Of a stretch of DNA of 64,000 bases, positions 47,301 to 59,300 are shown piece after piece. Source of the stretch: Desmodus rotundus (lineage: Eukaryota > Chordata > Mammalia > Chiroptera > Phyllostomidae). The stretch covers positions 62,642,239 to 62,706,238 of the forward strand of contig NC_071389.1 of the NCBI RefSeq assembly GCF_022682495.2. Reading direction: 5' to 3'. Within the stretch, counting starts at the first letter, position 1. Each line of letters starts with the position of its first letter. Under the pieces are notes generated by a model. That model ran no database searches. It saw only the letters and a list, made by a program, of their open reading frames with translations, and was not told the origin of the DNA. Both the position numbers and the translations under genes were made by a program.

Positions 47301-50300
47301 TGCCATTCCTCATGTATGCAGGCAGACCTGTGTTCCTATTAAGTAACTTCTAAGAATTACTGAGCCAAAGGGTATTCTCAGCTATAATTTTGGTAGATAT
47401 TAACTTATTCCTCTCCTAAAAGTTGTGTTGGTTTTCACTCCCCTCAACAATTTGAGGTTACCTAATTTAGAAAGGAATCCTTTTCAATAACATCATTACG
47501 TGGTCATTCTCTTCTTCCTCTGATGTCCAGTGGCAATGATGAGCTGAAAGGAGCACTGACTTAGGGTACCACCTCTCATGTTCTTCCTTGTATCTCCAAA
47601 AGTTCAAGTTGATCTCCTGGTAACTTTTGCTTTGACTTTGTTTAGTTGGTTAAGCCCTTGGCAATACAGAACCTCTCATCAAGAAAAAAACTTCTTTAAA
47701 ATAAAGTGAAGTCCATTTCTAAATTAATGAACTTAATAGTTTTTAAAATGGTTTATGTGTTTCTAGCAAGCTACAATCTTTGCAACTAATTATTATATGA
47801 GCTAGTAAAGAAAAACACACAAGTATTTCTAAAATAGATCTAATTTTTCTTTCTATTTTCAGATGTTCATCTGACATCACAGGCATGTTTGTGTGTGAAA
47901 AAGGCCCTTGCCCCCAAGAAAACTGTATTATTAGCAAGCTCTTCAAAGAAGGATGCATGTTTATATACAATAGAACTCAAAATACAACGACATCAATAAT
48001 GTTCATGCAAAGTTTATCTTCTGTAAGTATGGCCTTGGAATGATAAACTCCTACAAGAGTCCATCTCTTCCCGAGATAGACTGACATGTTAAGTCTTTAA
48101 ACAAAAACAAAAGATTCACTATGTTTTAGAGCTTGGGGGATCTTACAGTTCATCTAGTTTTTACTTTACAGATTAAAAAATAACTAGGGCCCCAAAGATG
48201 ATTACCAAGAGTAGATTCCTTAGGAAAAGTGATTATTTGCTTTCCAGAGAAGGTGATTTAAGGAGAGCCTTATAAATCTCAAAATACATTGCTCATATGG
48301 TAGTGTTCCTGTACGTTTTCATAGGAAAGTGTACTGGGTTAATGAGTGATACAACACGATTGATTCTCTCATTTGAGGTAGCAGACCATTCTTATTTTAA
48401 TTGCACTTTCTAATTCTCTTTCCCTTGTTTTGCATAGTCTAGAACTTAAAAAGAAAAGTCAGGTGCTACCAAGGGAAACCAACCAATCCTTACATTTGCA
48501 GGTTCAGAAACTCAACCTTGTCATCATTCCACACTAATTGGCAAGAGACTGGTGTATAAATCCAGAGCCCCATTTTTAAGAATATGAAGTAAAAAGAGTA
48601 CTCTGCCATGGGGACCTAATACTTGCCTCCTTAGGTCAGTTCACTTTGTCTCTGAAAGAAGCAGCATGGAAGAGTCAAGTTCTCACAAGAAGCCTGCTCT
48701 GAGAGCATGCAGTCAGAAAGGAGGGAGTTAGGTGATACAGAGGCTTAGCGGCGTCAGCCTCCATGACCAGATGGATCTATTCATCTTCACAAAAACCTGA
48801 AGGTCAAGTCTGTGAGTCATCTCTGCTCCGTGGAGCTTAAAGCACTGTGGATGCAGGCCTCTGTGAAGTTTGCTCCACAGCTGACAAACTCCCCTTGGAT
48901 TGACACCTTCTTTTTTTGATAACTTTTTTCTTCCGACTGCTTTCAGTCATGACTAGGAGACATTCCATAAATTTGAAGTGATGTTTCTTATTTCTTGTCT
49001 GATCCATTGTGTTTCTAATTTATAGCTTTAATATCTGGAGCCAACCCGTTGTGTATTTCATCACATTGATTGTGATTAGGCACCATCCTTGTGATCCTTT
49101 GCAAGACCTACTTATTAATACCCATTCAAATAAGCTTTACAATCTCCTAACCATAGTCATAACACACAAAGGAGTTAAAAACAAGTAACAAAGAAACCCA
49201 GTTCTACTCCTGTCTCCACACCCTACCATGAGACTTACGTCCTTAAGCAATTATTAACCCCTTGAAGCTTCAGTTTTCTCTTCTATGAAATCACAGATAG
49301 GACTAAGAGATTCTTCTAGTTCTAAGCTCATGGCTCTGTTAACAGGAATATCCATTCCTTGTATGAATATATCCATTGGGAAAATATGCTAACACATTGC
49401 TTTAAAATACAAGCCATAACATTAAGAGGGGTTTTGATACAGGTTTAATATTATTAAATGGATTTTGTCTGTATTTCCAAGTAAGGAAAAAGATCAGGAA
49501 GTAGATTTAAGTTGGTTTCCTCCTTATCCTGTTCTTAAAGAGATTAATATTTGAACTAGATCAATATACATTGACTGATTAATAAAGGCACAGTGGTCAT
49601 TAAATATAATTTCAAGAAATAAGCTGACCAAGATAGCATCTCCTAGGGTGTTTTCTTTAACATGATATCAGCTAAGGAAAGCGGGAGACTGTTTTGTTTT
49701 GTTAAGATTAAGATGTACATATAGAGTTTGCTCTCTGTTATCCAAGTGCAAATATACTTTGATAGAGCTTGATCTCAGTACCACAAGGGTGGCAGTGTTT
49801 CAAGCAAAGGGTGCCAAAGGTTATGTGTAAATCTAATGTCATTCTTGAAGGAAGGAAGGACATGGCTCTTGCACTCCTTATTTCTGATATTTCAGCTCAC
49901 CTTTCCTTTTACCATCAGTTGCTTGAGCAAGAACAGTATGTCTGGCATGACAAAGAGCCTTTATTTCCTGATAGGCTTTGTTCTTTTTCCAGGTGGTTGA
50001 ATTCTGTAATGCAAGTACCCACAACCAAGAAGCTCCAAACCTACAGAACCAAATGTGCAGCCTCAGAAGTACGTGGGATGTAATCTCAGACTCCACTGAC
50101 TTTAATCACAGCTTCCCCAGGAACGGGACTGAGCTTCCGCCTCCCCCCACATTCTCCCTTGTACAGGCTGGGGATAAAGTGGTCTGTTTGGTGCTGGATG
50201 TGTCCAGCAAGATGGCAGAGGTAACATTTTCAAGAACAATGGTTGTAAAATACTCATCATTTTTTCAATCAGTTTTTAGTTCTTTCTGTTTTCAGAGACT

Positions 50301-53300
50301 AAGGGCAGAGGAAGGAGAGGCCAAAGGTTTGGAATAGTCATGAATATCATCTTGTCTTAGGGACAAAAGGAACAAATTCAGAATGTGGCCCAAAAATTGA
50401 GATAATGCAGATAAATGAAATACACAGATAATTCCTAATCCTCATTGTTATTACTAATTGCAACATTTTCCAACCAAGATTCTATTCCAAAACTCATACA
50501 TAACAAAATCTCCTCTCTGGCTGCATTCCACTCACTAGTAAAGATCCTTGGTAGAGGCAAGAGACAGAATTTGCAGCGAATGTGCATATCAATTATGTGT
50601 ATATTGTCCATGTCACTGTGGACAGAAAACCACATCTGAGTCATCTGGCAATCCAGAAAACTTCAGAAACCCACTCCCCAAAGCTCCAAAACTCTCAGAT
50701 AGCGGTTGAAGTCTTAATCTCTGAAACCAAGCAGATATGCTGTCAGCCCTAGTTCCTTCACTTACTGTCTGTATAATCAAGAGCACAATAACTTTTCTGA
50801 AGCCCAGTTTTCTCATCTATAAAACAGGGATACCTATTAACACCCACTTTCAGCATTGTGACAGAACCAGCTCATGCAAGCTCACAAGAGTCAATTGCTA
50901 AATTTCCAGGAAATCTGTGAGCCAATTGTTAAACATAGCCATTACTGAACTATGTAGACTCATAACTAAATAAATATGTTAAAATATTTTAAAATCCTCA
51001 AAACTCATCACTTCCTCATTACTTTTCTACTATTTTTTTACTGGTTTCTGTGTCAGCAAATTACAGCCCAATGGGCCATGTTTGCTCCCCTACCCGTTTT
51101 TTCCCTAGCCCATAAAGAATGAGTTTACTTTTATAATGGTTTAGGAAAAAATCAAGAAAATAATATTTCTTTACACTTACTCACAGATGAAGTCCCCAAC
51201 CTAAGATGCCCATTATTATGACAGAGGGTAGTGCCAGGGTATGCACTTCTTACTGCTGCTCTCCACCATAATTCTCTCTGTAATGTTTCCTCTTACCCAA
51301 ACTGAATTTTAAACTAAGAAGCTACAAACCTAGTATCAAATGGTGCTATAGATATTTGAATTCTGCGTTGGAAAGAAATAGTGAGGATATGTGTTCTTAG
51401 AGAGTGGTAATTATGAACAACTTGTTGGGGACAGAATTCCAAACCACTCCCAGAAAAGCATTCATTTTTGAGCCTGCAGTTAATCAACTAATATTCTAGC
51501 ATTGTGTAGCTCTTTACAACTTAAAAAATTACAATTCAAAATCCTAAAGAATTAGCCGAGATGTTTGCTTATTAGGTTTCTTAGTCATACCTTTGTCTAC
51601 CAACCAAATGTTGTTACCTTTTTTCCTCTTTGGGACATAGGCTGACAGACTCCTTCGACTGCAGCAAGCAGCAGAATTTTACTTGATGCAGATTGTTGAA
51701 ATCCATACCTTTGTGGGCATTGTCAGTTTCGACAGCAAAGGAGAGATCAGAGCCCAGCTACACCGGATTAACAACGATGATGACCGCAAGCTGCTGGTTT
51801 CATATCTGCCTGTCACTGTGTCAACTGAAGCAGAAACCAGCTTCTGCTCAGGGCTTAAGAGGGGATTTGAGGTACAGTACCTCAAGCCTTGGATCATCAT
51901 CACTTTCCTTTCCCTCCCTTTTAACCTGAGTTGCTTCTGATGTGGGGCAATCTGTTACATTGTGGTCATAAACAGCCTCAACTATAGGAGAGTAATAATG
52001 GATTATCTTTAAGGTCAGGAACCAGATCTTACTCACTACTGTATGCCCTGTAGCTAACACAGTACCTGCCAGGTAATCGTTGCTTGTTGAAGGTATAAGG
52101 AAATAAATGACAACAATGGCCCGGGCTGGGAAACTTCAGTGTCACCTGGACCCTTTCTGAAACTGTCCCTTCAATTCTGAAACGATTCCAGCTGTGGCCA
52201 ATGTTACCCTTGCGTTTTCCAGTCAAAATCAGCATGTCTGGCTCCTGCCTAGAGTCATAGCAGACCTCAAGCATATGAGACTCAAGGCCAGAAGTATATT
52301 TCGGGAATGAAAGACTTCATCTAAATTAACATAACTTTGGATTCAATATCTGGGATGCAGCCATCAGTCAAATATCTGGTAGCAAGCAAAACACATCAGA
52401 TGCCATTGCTGCTGCCTATAGGGAAGCGTTGCTCAACCTTGGCTGCCCACTGAAACCGCCTGGGGTTTAAAAAATTCTCATGCTGAGGCCTCATGCCCAG
52501 ACAGCCTGTTAATTGATCAGGGGTGTGGCCTGGCCACCAACAGTTTTAAAGTTTCCCATCGGATTCTAAAGTGTAACCACAGTTGAGAACCACAGTTCTA
52601 GGGCCCGTACTGGCCACTCACTGGGTTGCTGAGGCCAGATCTCACACAGCGGGGCTCCCTCATATGCTCCGTGAGGGACTCTGTTCCAAACTAGTGGCAT
52701 ATCATGGTGATTGGAACAGAAGGGGTCCCTGTCCACAAGCAAACAGGCAACGGCACGCGGGGCAACAAGTGTCGTCCTGGGGTGGGATGAAGTTGGAATG
52801 AAGATGCAAATGGAGCGCAGGGCGCTACAGAGGCTCAGAGAGGCATGTGCCCCACTGCTGGGGAATCTAAGAGTGAATTTTTCTGCTCAGTAAGACAATC
52901 TAAATTAGATTTCCTTCCGAATGACTGATACTCCGTGTTCAGGTGGCTGAGAACCTGAACGGAAAAGCCCATGGCTCCGTGATGATACTAGCGACCGGCG
53001 GCAAGGATGAGCGTATCAGCAATTGCTTACACACTGCGCTCAGCAGTGGTTCAACCATTCACACCATTGCCCTGGGTTCATCTGCGGACAAAAACCTGGA
53101 AGAATTGTCACGTCTTACAGGTAAATAAATTTTTAAAACGTATATTTTAGAGCATTTCTTTTCAATTGGAATATTCAAAGCACAACAGTGAAACCAGGTT
53201 ATGTCAACAGAATAGATGGCTAAGTTGAAAAAAATAGAAACTGTTTTTCTTAAGGAAAAAAAAACATAAAAAACCGTTGCTATAGTTTGCGTAAATATTG

Positions 53301-56300
53301 CTGAATATTTTTTACATTTTACTTAGTGGGTGAAAATTATCCACATCCAATGAAAGTATTAGTTTTTAATAATTTCTTTGTTAAACCAGCCTGAGCATAT
53401 ATCATCACGAAGCTGAAAATGTGTTTAAGTTTAAATGCACTAACTTCTATGATAAGGACACATACAATATTGTAAGCTACCTATCTTTTTTTTTTGTTCT
53501 AAATGAGGCACAGAATAATTTTATCTTATATTCTTCATATTCAATAAAAATGGGTATGCTGACTGGAAAACGGAAAATTCGGTTTTACTGAATTATTTTT
53601 GAAAATAACGTTTTCAGAATGTAAATATAAATATATAGCAATGTAGATCTCAGTTAGCCTAGACTATCCGTTCCTGGATAACTACAAGACTAGTGGATAC
53701 ATAGTCATTGAGTTTGTGCACGGGTGGAATAGCGTTCTAGGCCCTGACATCGCAGCTGTAAATAGAGGAGACAAAACCGCCCCCCCCCACCGTGTGCTGC
53801 CCACTGTGGTGGCAAGGGCGCCCAGCAGAGCACATCAAGCACGGCTCCCATTTCCCCCAAACTAACCCTTCTATGCAGAGAAAGTTTGGTGGAAAAGGCC
53901 TAGACTTTATTTTTGTATTCTTTTATTCATCTTAATAATTAACATCCAAATCCTGTATTTCAGGAGGTTTAAAGTTCTTTGCTCCAGATAAATCAAACTC
54001 CAATAGCATGATTGATGCTTTTGGTAGAATCTTGTCTGGAACTGGAGACATTTTGCAACAACGTATTCAGGTCAGAGTTTCCTCAATGTTATACTTACAG
54101 TTGGAGTTGGGGTGGGGAGGGGAGGAAGCAAGGAAAATATGTGAATTGTGTTAACTTCCTCATTCACCTTATTTGAATAGGTAATGACCCTTCTGGCAGT
54201 GACAGAGCCAGGCTTCATTTTCACCTGAGTCTGTGATTCCCAGCCCCAGGAGTCATTTTCTGTAAACGCTACTTCAGCTTTTCAAGGTTTATAAGCAGAG
54301 CTCTCTCCTTCCTCATGGCTCAGAAGTGGGCTGGGTGGGGGTGCAGTGGGGGTAAGGCCCAGAAGAAAAATAAGAAACTGTGTATTTAAGTTTAGTTCCA
54401 TAGTAACTTTCCATAAATCGGAATCCATTTTACTTTATCCAAAAGCTTCTTCAAAGCACCTCTTGCATATAAAAAGTATCAACTATTCCATTAAATTCTA
54501 AAAATTCCTAAATAGCTCTTTAAAAACCACAATTTACTTGATTTTGTTCACAAAAGCTTCTTCTAATCAAGTCATTTTTTAAAAAGGGCCAAAATTTTTC
54601 TTCTAAGTAGTTCAAAGATATTTTGAACATAACTGAACAAAATTTCATTTGCTGTTTCCTCACAGATGGTAAGTGAGCCTGCCAAGTTAATGGCTTCAGG
54701 TGAGCAACGAAGTCAGCAAATTAGTCTTAGGAAATTTTTAACACAAAGATTATATGTACACAGCAAAGCTAATAATCATAATTCCATGATTAGAAGTGAG
54801 AAAAGGTGAATTATGAATGACAAATACATTGCAGATTAGACCAGCCCCAGCTTTCTGAGCGATCTTTCTACCTTGTGATTTCCTCTTTAATTATGTAAAA
54901 TAAAAGTAACACAATATGATTTGTATTATTTAAGTTAACCTTATGTTCCCAAACTTGGCCACCTCTCCCCGCTTGGTTTTACACCATTAGCCCACTGGCG
55001 GGGGGCGGGGGAGGGGGGGGGGCAGAAACTACATCTAAACCCGGACCAGAGCTCAGGCCCCGGCGCGCAACGCGGTGCAGTGGCCAGCGGTTCACACACC
55101 CTCGTTCGACTGACTTTGGAAAATAGTCCACAATCTCTTTGCTGTCACCACCAGCAAAATGTTAAGTGCTTTCCAAGTCTCAGAAATTTTACAAAGTCTT
55201 ACTCATGTATTCATTTAATAAATACAATTTTTCAAAATTCTTTACAGACTTGCATCCATTGTGACGACACCAGGACTAAATGCTGTTGAAGTGACACTCG
55301 TATTAACTCTAGCAAAATATTTTATAGCTGCTGTACTTACATAATACACTGTGTTTGCTTGGGCAATGTACTTCTGTATGAAACATGATTTGTATAAGTA
55401 TAATACGTCAGAATTAAATGATTTTGATTTTTGACAATTCATTTTTATTTGTCACCAAAGAAAAACATGGAATGATTATGCATCCACTAGACACTTGCAG
55501 GTATGTATATGTGTGTATATTCTCTTGAGCAGCTGGAAAGCACGGGTGAGGATGTGAAGCCGCACCAGCAACTGGCAAACACCGTGACTGTGGACAACGG
55601 TGTGGGCGATGACACTACCTTTCTAGTCGCGTGGCAGACCAGCGCTGCCCCTGAGATTGCACTGTTGGATCCCAGCGGAAGAAAATACCACACGCATGAC
55701 TTCGTCATCAACGAAGCTCTGAGGACTGCTCGCCTCTGCATTCCAGGGACTGCCAAGGCAGGTGTCTGGCTTGTTCCTAACGGCAGCGTTTAGTCAAGTG
55801 GATGACTTTCAGCCAAATTCCATAATTAAATGCATTGTGTGAAGGAAATCCTATTCTGACATGTCAAAGCTTGACTTTAAATTTATGACAGCATTTGGTG
55901 AGTGTTAAAAATTTAAGGGGAACAACTAACATATGTTCATCACTGTGACAGTGAAAGTCAGTATTTATGTAGTAAAAATTATTTTTGCTCACATCCTTCT
56001 TTACAAAATCCATATGACATACTTGCCTATACACTTAGAAAAATCCTCTGCTTAGAACTTATAATATGAATACATGCAATACATATGTTTTTGAGCACCT
56101 GCTACGTGCCGAGTCTTGTTTTAGCTGCTTTATAATAACTGCCACGATAAGAAGAAGAAGAAGGTGGTACTCAGAGAATATAGAAGGGGCATGCTGGGAA
56201 GTGGGGGTGGGCAGGAGAATGATCGCTGGAAGTAAAAATATAAAAATGGAGATACGAAGGATAAAGGGGTAAAGGTGTGAATGACACACGGAGCAGAGTG

Positions 56301-59300
56301 AACAACACATAGAAAGACTCGGAGGAAAAGAATATGGCTCTTCAGAGACTGCAGGTAATTCAATATGGATGAAGTACTGAGTAGCAAGTTAGGTGGAGAT
56401 TAGGGGAAGAAAGTGGAGGGAGTGATCAGGCTGGACAGATACACAGGAGCCACGTCAGCAAGGGCTTCGTAGGGAAGTAAAGGGAGTAGGAGTGAGAACC
56501 CTAAAGGGAAAGGGAAGCACTGGAGGCTCTAAGCAGGGGTGGATCGAGCAGACCCACACTTGCACTGACTGCATGCAGCCCCTCCTGGCGCTGGTGGCCC
56601 TCCCTCCCCCAGACTATGCAGACAGCCTCTGCTCAGCCTCCCTGCCTCTGGGCTCGCATCCTTCCCACCTGCTTGCCGTCTCTATCAGGTGCTCTTTCTG
56701 AAGGACAAATCGGATGCGTTTTGGTGGTCTCCGGATAAAATCCATGCGGTTACTCTTACTCTGGCTTCTGCCCAAGCCCATCTCTTAACCGCTCGCCCAA
56801 ACAACCCGTGCTCTGCTCCTACTTAACTTTTCTCCAAACTCATCATGTTCTTTACACACCTGTTCACAAGGGCCAGAAGCACTTTACCTTCTTCTTGCTG
56901 CCTTTGCCTAAGCCCTTAGTCTGGATTAGGTGCCCTACATGAAAGCACTTACTGCACCAAAGAGAAGTTTCTGCTGTAGAGGTTCCTGCCATGTGTCTGT
57001 TACAAATGTTATGGTTACAATAGAGATAGACAGATGGTAGATAGATGATAGATAGATAGATGATAGATAGATAGATAGAGATAGAGATAGATAGATGATC
57101 TTGATGCTTGAATTATGACTTCACTAGAAAATGGTAAAGAACATGCATCCCAACCAAGAAGGCTGGGTAAGGTATGGTAGCCTCTTACTTTCCACACCAA
57201 GCCACAGCCTAACCCATTATTTTTCTCTCTTCTTCCTCCTGCTCAACTGTGTTCCTCCTGTTACTTCCAGGGTTTAAGAAGGAGCAGCAGGAAAGGGGGG
57301 GGGAAGAGTATTTATATACAGTTAAATCAAAACAAATTTCTGCTACATTGTAATTTAAGTTTTTTTTTTCTTTTAGACATTAATTTGCAGGTTTCCCCCC
57401 ATGCAGTCTAGATAGGCAGAAGAGAATGACATTTAGCAATATTTCTATAAATTACTCAGCATAGACATTGTAGAATCCTGACCAATTAAAAAAAGAGTGT
57501 ACCTTTTCTTCATCCCTAAAAGTGTATGTGGGTTTTGTTGCTTGAGATTCCTGAGTATGTGGAGGGTTTGGGGGAAGTGGAGGAAAGGTAGGATGCTGTT
57601 GCCTTTAGTAAAGTGTCTTCCAGTAGATCATAATTATGGGATTGCGCTGTATTCTTCTTTGTTATATAGAAGGAATATAAACATTGAGTCTTCTTTTGGA
57701 TTAAGGGTCTCAGATTAATATTGGCACAGTACTTAGAAGCTCTGAAACACTTATAATCATCTTCTAAAATATGACTCAAGATGTGTCCTTCCCCACAAAT
57801 AAGTTCAGGGCATAATTCCCTAAAGAGGTACCTAACAATGTAAGTGGGTTCTGCTGTGAGAGCCACATAAATACTGAATTTGGCTATCCCTTAAGCAATA
57901 TTACTATTCCTGACACTCTTTTGTAGTTATTTTAGAAAATACAACATAAACAAAACAAGAATAAAAAACCCTAGGAGCTTAGATTTATGCTTTAAAGTTC
58001 AGGGTTTATCTTCATACTTGACAAAACAGAAGACCTTTGTTTTGCAGCCTGGGCTCTGGACTTACACGCTGAACAATACCCACCATTCCCTCCAAGCCTT
58101 GAAAGTGACAGTGACCTCTCGAGCCTCCCATCCAGCCCAGCCTCCTGCTACTGTGGAAGCCTTTGCAGAAACAGACAGCAAGTCTTTTCCCCATCCCGTG
58201 ATGGTTTATGCGCATGTGAGAAAGGGGCTTTATCCCATTCTCAACGCTACGGTAACCGCTACTGTTGAGCCAGAGGCTGAAGATCCTGTTACACTGAAAC
58301 TTTTTGATGATGGAGCAGGTAAAAAGCAATGTCATGTCATTGTTCATGTTCCGTTGTGATGCTGCAGTATCAATATTCAGCTTATCTTTAATATTCTTTC
58401 AACTTAACTTTTTTCATCCAATCTTATGAGATTCTGAAATTCACATAGAAACACTGATACACAAAGTAGCTACAGGTCACATCGGACAGCAGACCTCAAA
58501 ATCTGTATCAGCAGCCCCAAGTTCTGATCTACTAATAACAGCATGTGCCTTCCCTCTGTCGTTTCAAAAATACAATTTTTCAGAGTCTTACATTTGGCAA
58601 CCCATTAGTAATTTACCATGGCAATTTTGTATGACATTTACAAAACAGAAGGATTTTAGTTCAAGGCTACCTCAGAGGGATACCAGAGAAGTCCCCTTGT
58701 TTTTTCTATTGGGATGGATCCAAATGAACTTCCATACTCTTGATTGCTTATCTATACCCACAGCTTTTCCTTTCTTGTACACAGTCCAAAAATGCACTTT
58801 GCAGAATGTTCCCACTTCCCCCAAGCCTGCAGGCTGGCCTCGAGGAGAGCAGATAAAGTTATCTTAGGGAAGATCACGTGGATAGACTCAATAGGCTTTA
58901 ATATTTATTACCTGGAATGATTTTATTTTGATATCTAAATTTATACTCTAATGAAAGAAACAATGAAAAAGATTGTTTAGGCATTAAAGTATAAATTTAG
59001 ATTTTTCCCCAATATTTAGCACACTTGTATTGTCTAATATTTTTATATTAAAACTGGTATTTATCTGCTAAATAAAGTTAATGAATAAACCATGGCATAG
59101 GGAAATTTTCCATTATTATTTCTCAACAAAGGTCGACCTTATTCATCATGAAATCACTAAATACCAAGATTTGATTTCTTTCTAGTACATAAAAGCATTC
59201 TCTAAACCTACTATGATCATAGGTTGCTTAGCACTTTTTATTTTAACTAAATATACTCCTACTTTTGTATGTTAAGGAGCAGCCCTGCCTCTGCCACAGG

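Noticed and set aside
55758..55766. GT four bases beyond the CLCA2 exon 10 end as the normal donor
   Set aside because: It would shift the frame at exon 11 and break the family-conserved GTAK-PG junction, so the GC donor is preferred.
57021..57099. Regularly spaced repeats that could suggest an array
   Set aside because: Pure GATA-type microsatellite without spacers; not a CRISPR array.
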